Shown: in pieces, positions 11,866 through 23,509 of the stretch | Position numbering within the stretch: position 1 is the stretch's first letter | Layout: the number at the start of each line of letters is the position of its first letter | Assembly: GCA_025331445.1 (NCBI GenBank) | Contig: JAIWNE010000013.1 | Location: forward strand, 186,001-250,000 | DNA length: 64,000 nucleotides | Source of the DNA: Blakeslea trispora | Taxonomy: Eukaryota > Mucoromycota > Mucoromycetes > Mucorales > Choanephoraceae | Direction of reading: 5' to 3' | Made by a program: the position numbers and the translations under genes | Notes under the pieces: model-generated | The model's input: the letters and a program-made list of their open reading frames with translations, nothing else | Databases searched by the model: none | Told to the model about the DNA's origin: nothing

Positions 11866-14800
11866 ATGGAGAACACATTAGAATCACTACCGTCTTCAAA
11901 TGTATCAGTTCTAAACAGAAGACTTTCGCTTCCCGACCTTAAGAAGCTTAGAGAAGAATGGGATAGAAGAGAGGCAGTTCAAGCAAGTGCTCAGTTGTCA
12001 CCAGGGAAACTTCAGGTAAACTATAGCAACTGTACTGGTTTTTAAGCTAACTCACGACCAACTTTAGATTGACTTGCTCAATGTTCGAAGTGATGTTGTA
12101 GTTAAACGGCCTCTCATGAGACTTCGCATGGGCTCACAACACTACTTTTCTTCACGCTCAAAACACACAAATGGTAACTGGAACGAGGGCTTCTTGTTTA
12201 CTATTTCCTATCACAATCAACTGTTTGATACAATTGAAGTAAGGATTGTTTGTGTATATTTGTCTGGTTCGACTTTCTAACGCTGGTTATATTTAGTTGG
12301 ACTTGTATGATAAAAGAAACAAATGGAGATCAAAAGCAAAGCATATCGGCAAAGCAAAGTTGAAAATAGCAAAGCTCAAAGATAGAGAGAATGTATTTGT
12401 TACGTACGTCAGAACATCATGTTTTTTTTGTGTATCTGTTATTGACGACAGATAATAGGTTTTTACCAATGTACGAATATCACGTTAAACGTTATTTGCC
12501 AGCACATATTCAACTACCACATACTTTTCTGAAATCGCATATGCCTAACATGGCCAGATTTACACAGTATACAAACAACCTAAAGAGACCTAATTTACTT
12601 CGTCCATCGAAAACGGATATATCAGAAGACACATGCAATCATCACGATAGTATCAGAACTGATGATAGTACAGATCATGAAGAAGATGAGTTATATGCCG
12701 ATATCCCGCCTACATACGAGCTTCATCCGAGTCATAGCAAAAACTCAATGACGCCTTATATTGGCTCTATTCAAGTCAGAGTACGCTATTCTTTCCAACA
12801 CCCACCTATAGACAATGAATCAGACACCCTGTCTCCTTTCTACTTTACTCATTCAAATAGATCAATGGACACATTTAACTCGCTGATCACAACTTCTCGA
12901 AAAAGTAGTAGAAGGAGCAGTACCTACAGTAGTAGTAGTACACAGAGCAGTAGTGCTGCATCTACTTCTTATATCAAAAAGGATTACCGGGATGCTGTCG
13001 AACCCCGACTTGTCATTATAGAAGACTTACAGGCAATTCAAGAAGCCTCATCACCTCTTACTCCCAAACCCAAGCAGTCTACAGAGGATGCCCAAAAAAG
13101 AATGTTACCTCGAAGCGAGTCTACTGTCGACTTTATGTTTCATCAAAATCTCGATCAAAGCTTTCGTCGTAACAATATTGATCTGGATCAGCATAACGTT
13201 GAATTCCCCAAGAATGATGGTGAGAACAAAAAGAAGAATTTGACTCCAGAAACCATGTCAGACACAGCCAGTATCAAGAGTCATAACTTTGGTGATAAGA
13301 ATTTTGCTTTCCGTTGGATCAATGAATCATTTGAGGAAGTAGCTATTTCTCATCCTAGTCTGGATCGTATGATTGGTATGGTTGTTAGTCCCCAAACCCG
13401 AATCTTGTTAAGAGCTGTAGTAAAAGTGTTTCATGCATTTGTAAGTGTTTCATTGGCCTCCCTCCTTTTTTTTTTAACTCTCAGACTGACAATTTTATAC
13501 AATAGGGGCAAGGTTTCAAGATTACCATTCTACAGTTAATTTCCTCTCTAAGCTTACTACAGAACTTCTATGCTGAAGTACCAAGGTAAGCAAAAAAAAC
13601 AATAGGCTTTTTTTTTACAGATAAATCTTAAAGATGGTTTCTATAGACCTCCACCCGCAGAAAAGATTAATGATCTAAAGTTTTTGGACGAAGCTTACTA
13701 TTTTCTGGGTCATGCCATTATTGCTTATGTAAGCTACTCTTATATGAATATAGAGAAGGAAAGAGAAATTTATTATTTTAATATTTCAGGGATGGCGAGG
13801 TATCTCTTATTTAGGAGACTATGCTAAATACCTTAAAGGTAATACAATGCTTTCAATTATTTTATTTACGCACAACTCATATATTCTTATTTCCAGATGT
13901 GGTAAAGACAAAATCAAACAAAGAAGCCATTGTACGTTATTTGAAGATACCTCAAGAAGATTTGCTTGGCTATGAGTATGGTCTACGTAAAGGCGCTGTA
14001 TTCCAACCAAGCTATTTCGTATCGTATGATCGAGCCCATGAAGCAGTTGTCCTAGGTATTCGGGGTACTTGGGTAAATAACAAGCAAGAAAAAAAAATAG
14101 AAAGCATACAAATTAACGATGTTTAATTTATAGAGCTTATATGATTGTATTACTGATCTAGTTTGTGAATATCGTCCTTGGAAAGGAGGTTTGGTTCATT
14201 CGGGTATCCTTGCATCCGCACAATGGTTTTTTACCCGTATTATCCCTCAAATCTTCCTATATGTCAGTGAGCAGACAGAGGCAAATGGTCGTCCTGTATC
14301 TTCGTTCATCATTACAGGTCATTCATTGGGTGCTGGCACCGCAGCCGTCTTGACCATGATGGTAGCTGATCATATCGATCAACTTCGTGAGCTCTCAAAC
14401 AATCCAAATTTCAAAGTGCATTGCTACAGCTATGCTCCTGTAGCCAGCGTGTCTCTTGATCTTTCAGAGAAATACAAAGATCATATTGACAGCTTTGTAT
14501 GTCAAGATGATCTTGTAGGTCGCCTATCTTACGGCACAGCTTCATGTGCAAAAGAGCTCATCATGGATTCTGTTATTGCTGTTGATGGCTTAGGAGGTGC
14601 TAACAAAGTAAATAACAATCCTTCAACTCGCCAAGAATGCTATTCCATCATTCAAGCACGCCGCAACGAAATATACCATAACAAAGAACCCCGATACCCA
14701 TTGTTGTATGTACCTGGATGCGTGTACCAATTCAGACGTGGTAAAGCGAATGCTACAGACAAGGTGCCTACAGCGCAGGACATTCAGTTGCCTGGCACCA

Positions 14801-15243
14801 AACCCATACCCCATCGTCCTAGAGCAGCATCTAATGCCGATAAGCGAAGACGATCCATACCCGCTTCATTGAGTCATTCAGAGCCTGTGTTTTCAAGACC
14901 ATCCACAAATGCAAAAACAGCAACAGGTGACGATCCTGTTTCTTTTACATTACACAAGTCTTCGCCTATGCTATCTGAAGAAGTGTTGATTTCAAAGACA
15001 TGTCTGGAAGACCATATGGTTGTCACTTATCTTACTGCCTTTCAAATGGCTCGTCAAGATGCTATGCGACAAGATACCTTCCGCTCTCGTCAGAAAGACA
15101 ATGTCGATACACCTATAGCATCTACTTCTTCATCTTCATCATCTCTTGCATCTTCCTCTTCTGCTACTGTGGCTGCTTCAGCTAAACCAAAGATTCAATT
15201 ACCTTCAGCTTCATCATTTTCTCAAGGCCTAAACTTTCTTTGA
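11866..15243 (+). CDS. C2-domain class 3 lipase, sn1-diacylglycerol-lipase-like
   Basis: Predicted serine hydrolase acting on diacylglycerol or related lipids at membranes. Nine exons: 11866-12015, 12068-12238, 12297-12403, 12459-13440, 13506-13585, 13647-13728, 13790-13838, 13897-14072, 14134-15243 (968 aa). An N-terminal C2-like domain (about residues 50-145, IDLLNVRSDVVVKRPLMRL) is followed by a long Ser-rich linker, then the alpha/beta hydrolase domain. The nucleophile elbow GHSLGAG puts Ser at about 663, the acid at about 724-725 (CQDDLVGRL) and a His at about 893 (EDHMVVTYL). The C-terminus is Ser/Ala-rich. C2 plus class 3 lipase matches fungal DAGL-like proteins; the true substrate is not known. 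The exon with 982 nt carries most of the linker. Confidence 0.88.
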
Positions 15244-15368
15244 GTTGATGTGAGAAATAGAGGCACGTGTGTATGTACGTGTAACCTTTGTTTCAGCATG
15301 AATAAACACAACAAAGCGTCTTTGTTTTCTCTCTTTTTTTTTCTTTCTTTTTCTTTTTCTACATAATC

Positions 15369-17905
15369 ATGTTTATTTTAGTGGCTTTGTTTTTGTTGAT
15401 AGGACATGTTTTGACAATAGAAAACCTAAAGGATACTCAACATCAAGTTCGCTTAGAATCATTTTTTAACAACAAAGGTGGATCCGGTCCAGGTTCCAAT
15501 TTGGACGGCGCAGAGCACTACTTTGATTGCCCCGCTTTCAAATTATCCACCTTGTCTATAGGCAACATTGATTTTTCGTTATCTACCGGAAAGGAGTACG
15601 ACAATATTGTCAGTCAAGCTCAAATCATTCCTCTGAACACATCTTACTTGGGCGCTATCTATCTTCTTAGTACCGTCAACCATGGTCCGCTTACTTCAGA
15701 TATCATTGTGGTCTATCAAGATGGCACCTACAGCACGACAACACTCAACTTACCCGACTGGCAAGTAAGCCATGCTCAACAAATTCATCGTCTAGATCAT
15801 CTCACTTGTTCGCTTGGTCATGGCGTCAATGGCTATCTGTTTTTAACACCTGTGTTTGTGGATCCTGCAAAAAAGGCATCTCATATCCGCTTACCGTTGA
15901 CTAACTCGATAGGCTCCTTTAGTCCTGCTCTTCACATTTTTGGAATTACCACTATTTCAGCCAAGGCTTCAGGTCTAAGTGTGATAGCAGCCAAAGGAAC
16001 ACAACGATGGAGGCAATCTCATGATGGCAAAAGAAGCTATCAAATAATCACAGTGCGTGTACACAACACAAGTCCAGATTGGATTCAGGACGCCAATGTT
16101 CATATCACAGGTGCATTGATGCGGACTCATTATTTTGGGAATATTGCACAGTTAGCACCAGGACATGTGCTAAATATAGATGTAGCTATCTCGACTTTAA
16201 AGAAGCAAAGAGGTAAACAGGAGATTTTAGTGGATGTGGTTGATGCGAGTGGTAATCCACTGGCCCTTTCCACTGCATTCAAGGAAATAGAGGTTGGTTT
16301 AGAAGATTATGAACCAACAGAGACGTAAGCATGATGTGATTTCTTTAAAAAAAGGATGAAGCTCATTCAACTGCTTATAGATCGCTTCAAACTCATTCAG
16401 TGCCTACATGGTTTCAAGCAGCTAAATTCGGTATTTTCATTCATTGGGGAGTCTATTCTGTTCCTTCATGGGCACCTGTAGGTGCTGATTACGCAGAATG
16501 GTATTGGTGGAACTATAACCAAAAGAACAGTGCTACTTATCAGTACCATCGTACATTCTATGGGCCTGATGTTGAGTATGATGATTTCATCCGTGCATGG
16601 AACCCAGACCGATTTGATCCAGTCAGTTGGCTAGAGACAATTGACTCAAGCGCAGCTAAATATTTTGTGTTTACCACAAAGCACCATGATGGCATTGCTC
16701 TGTTTGATACCAAAGTATCCAACCGATCCACAGTTCAACTAAATCCTTACCGAGATTTTGTCAAGGAGCTATTTGAAGTAGCCAAAAAGCATTATCCTCA
16801 CTTGAAGCGAGGTGTCTATTGTAAGTACTTCTCTCTCTAAATGCAAAGCAAACCTCATTTTTCAAATAATTTTTTTTCAAGTTTCTTTGCCAGAATGGTA
16901 TCATCCTGATTATCATGATAATTCGATCCATTGGAATGGACCTCCTGTCAATCCGTATACCGGAAAGACTGTACCTTACACAGGTAGTCATCGTGTATCT
17001 AGTTTTGTAAATGACATTCAGGTACCTCAATTTCTCGAATTGATGGACCAATTTGACCCTGATATCATGTGGTGTGACATTGGTGCCATTAACAACTCTA
17101 CTGCATGGCAGGCCAAATTCTTAAATAATGCACGAAGACAAGGAAAGGATGTCACAATAAATGATCGATGTGGTAATTCTATTTCTGATTTTGCCACTGT
17201 AGAATACAATGGTATCAATTATGTCCCTTCAAGGTAAATTTTGGATTATTTTGTCATGATAGAAGACAACTAAAGATAAGAGAGAGTCATCTAGATATTG
17301 GGAATCAACACGAGGTATTGACCCTCATTCTTTTGGGTAAAGCGAAGAAAGGAAAGAAGTTGTATTGTTATGATTAATTCATTTTACCTCTTTTTTCAAT
17401 GTGTAGGTACAATCATCAGACCCAAGTACATCAATATGCTTCCACTGCTTCTTTACTACAGGAGCTTGTTTCAACAGTTGCTAAAGGAGGCAACTTCCTA
17501 TTGAACATTGGTCCAGAAGGATCAGGTCATATTCCTCAAGTGATGAAAAAGAAATTGAGTCAGATAGGCCAATGGCTAGATGCTGTTGATGAAAGTATCT
17601 TTCACTCTATACCCTATTGGGTCACCAGTCTTGATTTCCATGAACCCGGGCAACGCTTATATTTCACTCAAGCCAACAATGGCAAAGCATTCTATATCTT
17701 TTGCCTTGATCGACCCATCGACCAACGTCTGATTATCAAGACGCCTCTTCCTTTGCAATCCACATCACGTATCACACTCATGAATTCAAAAGCACCCCAC
17801 GTATTGTCATGGCGAATATTTGATCATGGAAAGTTAGCCATTCATGTACCCAATGATCTATTGGATCAAGGGAAATGGATTTGGGTGTTCAAGATAGATC
17901 ATTAA
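15369..17905 (+). CDS. Secreted GH29 alpha-L-fucosidase with large N-terminal extension
   Basis: Glycoside hydrolase predicted to remove terminal alpha-L-fucose outside the cell or in the secretory path. Five exons: 15369-16324, 16381-16820, 16882-17233, 17295-17336, 17407-17905 (762 aa). Residues 1-16 are a signal peptide (MFILVALFLLIGHVLT). The GH29 core starts near residue 325: WFQAAKFGIFIHWGVYSVPSW, FTTKHHDG, and the nucleophile Asp at about 531 in DIMWCDIGA. It continues with RYWESTRGIDPHSFGYN, joined across two introns, and GGNFLLNIGPEGSG, then a C-terminal beta domain. Residues 20-320 are an extra, probably beta-rich domain that most GH29 proteins lack. Exon 4 is only 42 nt. It lies 125 bp downstream of the lipase on the same strand. 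Confidence 0.9.
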
Positions 17906-18059
17906 AGCAAACATTTCTTTTTTTTTTATTGTTATTATTTATTAGTTGCGATGTGGCTTCTTTACCTTTCTTCGATCAAATTCATGAGATGCATCGTATT
18001 TAGGCAAACTAGATATAACATAAGTCAGTTCATTTGATCTTTTTCTTTGAGTTATTGAC

Positions 18060-19494
18060 TTACTCTGCTGGATCAGCGGGTAAAGGTAATGTATAAAAGT
18101 AATCATGTTCTAATGCTTCTAATGCAGTGATTCTCTTTTTGGGGTCTAATACAAGTAATTTGTCCATCAGATCACCAGCAAGGGTGTCATAGTTGCTGTA
18201 TTCCTCTCGCACATGTCTCGCTGATGTTTCGAACCGAACTTTGTTTGCATCGGGTAATGAGTCCCATCCTGGCATATTCTCTTGGTTAGGTGATCCACAT
18301 AGATAGAATATTTTTTTTAGTTGATCCAAATCATCTGTGCCTTGTAGAATAGGCCTTGATTTTAATAATTCGCCAAACACACAACTAAAAGAAGAAAAAG
18401 AGGAAAGATATAAGCAGTCAGGATAAAGAAAAGCAGCAAAAAAGAAAAGCACTTACCCTACACCCACATATCAATGGCACTTGTATACCGTCTTTCACCT
18501 AAAAAGAGCTCTGGAGGTCTGTACCATCTTGTCACCACACAATTGGTATATTCTTTGTTTTCATCTTCCATACCACGAGCAAGACCAAAATCAGCAATTT
18601 GCAAAATACCATCGTTATTGATCAACAAATTGGCAGCTAATCATCATATCAGCAAAATAAATAAATGAAAGGATTGCTTTTTTCTTTTTCTTTTTTTTAC
18701 CTTTCATGTCTCGATGAAGAATCTTGTTCTGTTCAATAAAAGTCACAATTCAATATGTTGTCTGTGCTGGACGAAATAGAGAAAGTACACTTACGTGATG
18801 AAGGTAAGCAGTGCCTTCAAGCAATTGTTTCAAATATGTTTTGATTTGAGGTTGTAAGAGCTTCACCTTTGGGTTATCCAATAGACCTGCCAAATCATGG
18901 TCCATATAAGGAAAAACCATGTAGATACACCCCTTTTCTTTACGCGAAGGATCGCCTCTGTCTACAGCAATATCGCTCAATGGCACAATGTTCTTATGCG
19001 ACAATTGTTTCAATATCTTAATTTCACGAATGGCTGTAATGGGAATCTATCATATAAAAAGAGAAAAAAAAAAGTCAATTTCACATAAACCAGGAACAAA
19101 CAATCATTGAATTTCTCTTTACGCCTTCTTTCTCATTATGCATTAGAATTCGCTTTAATGCTACCAATTGGCTGGTATGTTTATCTCTTGCTTTATGTAC
19201 CTCACTAATAAACTTATGAGGTCAATTCAATTTTTTCATTAAAAAAAGAGACTATATATATTTTTTTTCTTTTTACCCAAAAGTACCTTCACCTAGCTTG
19301 TCCAGAAACTCATAGTCAGTTATTTTAGAACAGCCTCTAAAGTGTCGTACGTTTCTTGGTTGAGGACGGTAAGCAGGTGAGGCTGAATTGGCTGACCAAG
19401 CAGGTGAAGGGACGCTACTTAAAGGTGAGCCCTCATAAACTCGGTGAAGTTTAGGACGTGGCTCTTCCTTGGAATCTTCATAAGATCGCTTCAT
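18060..19494 (-). CDS. CDK9/BUR1-like cyclin-dependent kinase, with an apparent 1-nt frameshift
   Basis: Kinase of the P-TEFb type, which phosphorylates RNA polymerase II C-terminal repeats. Six exons on the minus strand: 19277-19494, 19123-19204, 18795-19046, 18701-18728, 18457-18636, 18060-18384. Motifs: GEGTFGEVHKA (glycine loop), VALKRI (Lys), PITAIREI (PSTAIRE-like helix), ILHRDMKAANLL (catalytic loop), [22 protein letters not shown] (activation loop, with the phosphorylatable Thr). Exon 5 ends in IDMW followed by GTG TAG, whereas the family needs a Gly codon more (WGVGCVFGE). One extra C in the plus-strand run CACCCA at 18462-18467 would restore the frame across the intron. Either a sequencing or assembly error or a recent null allele. 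Everything else is intact. Confidence 0.85.
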
Positions 19495-19909
19495 CCTCTC
19501 TTTTCTCTTCCAATGGAGTTAATAATAAAGAAAGAGAGAATGTAACTGAGCCAATGTTGCAGAAAAAGAGAGAGAGAAAATAGGATAAATAAATGAATGA
19601 ACCAAAAAAATAAGAGCGCTTAAAAGAAAGTCACCTTTAAACTCTGTGAATTTACTCAGTGCTTTTTCATTCTCTTCCCCCCTCTTCCCCCCTCTTCCTT
19701 CCTCCCTTCTTGCTTCTTTAGATTATAGCGAACAATAACAACTTTGAATTGAGCATGATGCTCTAACAAAGTAGACACTAACTTGTTTCTTTTGATAGTC
19801 TCATTTTATGTGCATTTTTCTTTTCCGAAAGCGATGATTAAATTGCATAGCAACAGATTTTCCAGCTCTTTTTTCTTTTCTTTCTTTCTTTTTTTTTATA
19901 TCTTTCTTT
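19495..19909. other. Divergent promoter region, kinase and twin-CX3C gene
   Basis: 415-bp spacer between two outward-reading genes. It holds C/T-rich stretches, including a repeated TCTTCCCCCC motif near 19673-19693, and a T-rich tract leading to the ATG at 19910. No ORF. Confidence 0.5.
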
Positions 19910-20597
19910 ATGAATCATCCTCCAGATTCACCCGATAATAAAAAGGAACAAGCTGCCTTCTTTACTCAGTTGATGAAAGAAGGTGGTAACTGGGACGAAC
20001 ATTGTATTCAATGGTGTAAGCAGTCATCCAGTGGCTCTCAAGAACAGAAACCAAATTGCTCTATGCTTTGCCTTAAACGTTCAGCTGAAGACTCTTGGAA
20101 CCCCTTCAAGGGTTACAGAGTCGTAGCAATTCAAGGTAAAGACCAATGCTCAAACCATATTGAAGGTAGTATAATAGACTGAATGATAAGATGATTCTTT
20201 TGTGCTCAAATTATCTATTGTTTTGATAGCCATGTCACAGTAAGTCAATATGAGTAGTATAATAGAGAGTATCTTAAGAATAAGTAAATAGAAACGAAGT
20301 CACTCAGTATGAATTTGATCTGAATGATATATGGCAAGAAGCAGATAGACAAGGTAAATATATATAATAAGAAAAAAAAGGCAGAGAAAGACTCACACCA
20401 AGTTTTTAGCAAAGCAAGTATTGAATGACACAGCTATTCCTCTTTACAATCAGTCTGTTGAACAGTTAATTGGATGGGGAACAAACCCTGAATTACAAGA
20501 TTACATCAAGAGTACAGCAAGTTCTCTACTCAGCAAAGTCTATCCATTAAAGCCCTTTCAAACGGATAACAATACACCTCCTTCAAAAGAGTCATAA
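19910..20597 (+). CDS. Small twin-CX3C protein, function unknown
   Basis: Three exons: 19910-20135, 20300-20353, 20410-20597 (155 aa). Near residue 30 there are two CX3C motifs, CIQWC and CSMLC, separated by 13 residues. Twin CX3C is the disulfide pattern of small TIM chaperones and other Mia40-imported proteins of the mitochondrial intermembrane space. The rest does not look like a small TIM: after WNPFKGYRVVAIQG comes a helical C-terminal half with LNDIWQEADRQAKQVL. I do not recognise the family. The second exon's acceptor (CGAAG) is weak; a different small exon inside the 164-bp intron is possible. Mitochondrial location is inference from the Cys pattern only. Confidence 0.72.
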
Positions 20598-20808
20598 AAC
20601 AAAGGTTACACAAATCATGCTTCCTACTCTATTTTGTTCACTCTTCTTTTAAAGTCTTTAATAAAAAAAACAGTCAGAAAAAAATGAAAGAAGCTGAACT
20701 TATGATTAACCAATCATATCCATCTAAAACACCAACTCTACCGTGTCGTGTTTTTTATATATTTTTAACAGCGCACATTCACGATTCGCTTTTCTTTATT
20801 CTATTATA

Positions 20809-23477
20809 ATGAGCGTTTCTTCATTATTAGATGTTTTAATAAGACATGATTTACAAGATGTAAGTTTAGTTGTAAATGACACTTGATAAAGTCTGTCTCT
20901 CTCTTACTGATGCGATTGAATTAGTATTATACAATGTAACCTTTTGTTATTCTTAAATCCATAAAAGAACAAACTGACATTCTCTTTTTTTTATGTAGTC
21001 TATTTAAGCAAGGCATTCTTAATCTAGACAGCCTAGCTAAAGTAAGCTTCCCTTTTTTTCTTATCTTGCTTAAAAAAGAGAAACGAATCCTGTTAAACTA
21101 ATGTCTGCTTAGATCTCAGAACAAGACTATATGAAGCTAGGCATTCGTACCAGTGAAGCTAAGCAACGATTTAAAGCATTGACAACAGATCTTAAACAAA
21201 TGGAAAAAAGACAACCAAAACCAAAGACACCTGTGCGTTCCAATTACGATATCATACCTGTCACTCGAAAACGACCTTCACCGCCCACAGCTTCACCGGA
21301 TCGGAAGTCAAGGCGAATGACGCTATCACAAACACCTCAACGCCATCTACCTCCTTCTTCTCCTATTCAAACAAGTGCAGGTGGCAAGACCATGTCAGCA
21401 CGTGATAGGCGTCTTTCCTACCTACCTCCTCCTACAAATTCTCGGCGTGAATCTCTCTATCTCTCGACCAAACCTCTCAGCCGTTCTCCCATCCGAAATC
21501 CCACCACCAGTGGCAAAAAATTCAACTCGACCTCTTCTCCACCACTTTCTTCTTCTAAAGCCATCAGTCCCGTTCAGCGAAGAACACCAAAATCAAGATA
21601 TATTAACACACCCGAAGAGACGCCTCCCGAACGACCTTCAACACGACTGTTAGATGCCTATGGTATTCCTATCGCACAGAGACCTAAATCAACCACCGAA
21701 CCACCGACACAATCATTTGAAGAATTCATGGCTGCCAAGAAACAGCCTGCTAAGCAAGTGGCAACAACTGTGAACAACGAACTTCAGCAACGGATTCGAG
21801 TCTGTGTGCGAAAGAGACCACTCAGCCAACGAGAATCAGTAGGGCAAGAAGACATTGCACCCCTCATAGGCACCCGAACTATTCAGGTGAATGCACCTAA
21901 ACAGCGTATTGATCTGACACGTTATATTGAGAAGCATACATTCACATTTGACGAAGCCTTTGATGTCAACACATCCAATCAACAGATCTATGCAAGAACA
22001 GCTAAACCTTTAGTAGAATATGTCTTTACAGGTGGTAAGGCTACCTGCTTTGCTCATGGACAGACAGGCTCCGGCAAGACCTATACCATGTTGGATCCTA
22101 CGCATGGCCTCTATGTGTTGGCTGCTCAAGATATCTTTCGTCTGTTATCTACAGATCATCAGCATCTCGAGGCCAGCGTAGGCTTTTATGAAATCTACCA
22201 AGGTCAACTGTACGATCTGTTGAATAACAAGCGACGATTGACAGCACGCGATGATGGTAATGGCAACGTCGTGATTGCAGGCCTTCAAGAACAAGTCATT
22301 CAAAGTGTACAGGACCTCAAATCGGTGTTTGAGTACGGCAATGCAGGTAGAACAACTGGCAGGACAGGCGCCAACAGTAAATCATCTCGATCGCATGCTG
22401 TACTACAGGTGTTGCTGCGGACAAGGCGATCCAATAAAGTCTATGGTAAACTAAGCTTTATTGATTTAGCGGGCAGTGAAAGAGGAGCCGATCGAGGTGA
22501 CGGTGACACCAAGACTAGACTAGAAGGTGCTGAGATCAACAAGAGCTTGTTAGCATTGAAAGAATGTATTCGTGCCTTAGATCAAAACAAGAACCATACC
22601 CCTTTTCGAGGCAGTAAACTAACTCAAGTCTTGAGAGATTCATTCACAGGCAACTCTCGTACCTGTATGATTGCTACCATTTCACCCAACAATGCCAATA
22701 GCGAACATACCTTAAATACCTTACGTTATGCAGACAGGTAAACATCTATACAATAATAATGTTTCAAGCAAACTCACCTATGTTTGTTGTTGGGGGGAGA
22801 ATAGAGTAAAGCAATTGAGAGGTGAATCAGATCCTCGTCTGGTCAATTCAAGTGAAAGAGTGAGTTTGATAGAAAAGAAAGAAGAAGAAGAAGAAGAAGA
22901 GACAAATGACAGCCAGAGTATGACCAATTCAGATGCAGCTGTCTGGGAAGATGAGGTTTCCGAAAATCTGTTTGAAGTCGATTTTCCTACTGAAATGACC
23001 ACCACCAACAACACTGCCTTAGCCACGCCTACCACTGATCGATACTACCCCGAAGCAAGTCCTCAACGACAAGAGAAATACCTAAAACGACTTGAGTCAC
23101 CTCCTGCCGAAGTATTCTCACAACCCATGGAAGATCCCTTTTTCTCAAAGCCCCTGACTGCCAAAGAACCTACACAAGACTCACTCTATACACGCGTCCG
23201 TAAGTTTATCAATCTTCATCGAGCTCAAGTACAAGAGATGGATGGCTGTCTTCGGGAAGAGAAAAAGATGATTGCCTCACTCTGTTTACGGGTCAAAAGT
23301 CTTTATGAAATACCCGATGCTTTTGATCATGTAGACCAAGTGGAGGATGGACAGATTCGAGACGAATTTGAAAGTTACTTGAATGATTTAGATGAAATTT
23401 TGGATCGTAAACAAGCTGTCATGTCTGTCATCAAAAGCAAATTACGTGATGAATTTGTAGAAGAAAACAATGAATAA
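20809..23477 (+). CDS. Kinesin-13 (microtubule depolymerase type) with N-terminal SAM-like domain
   Basis: Motor protein of the internal-motor family that depolymerises microtubule ends. Five exons: 20809-20859, 20925-20935, 20999-21041, 21113-22737, 22805-23477 (800 aa). Residues 1-65 resemble a SAM domain (LDVLIRHDLQDYY...GILNLDSLAKI). A Pro/Ser-rich basic neck follows, then the motor from about 262 (RIRVCVRKRPL). The P-loop GQTGSGKT is at about 351-358, switch I is NSKSSRSHAV and switch II is DLAGSERG. The segment RIDLTRYIEKHTFTFDEAFD before the P-loop is typical of kinesin-13. The join RYAD-RVKQLR across the last intron is as in the family. A helical tail ends the protein. Exon 2 is only 11 nt and was accepted because the phase works. 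Confidence 0.92.
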
Positions 23478-23509
23478 AAGGAATGTTTTCGGTCTTTCTT
23501 ATTTATTTA

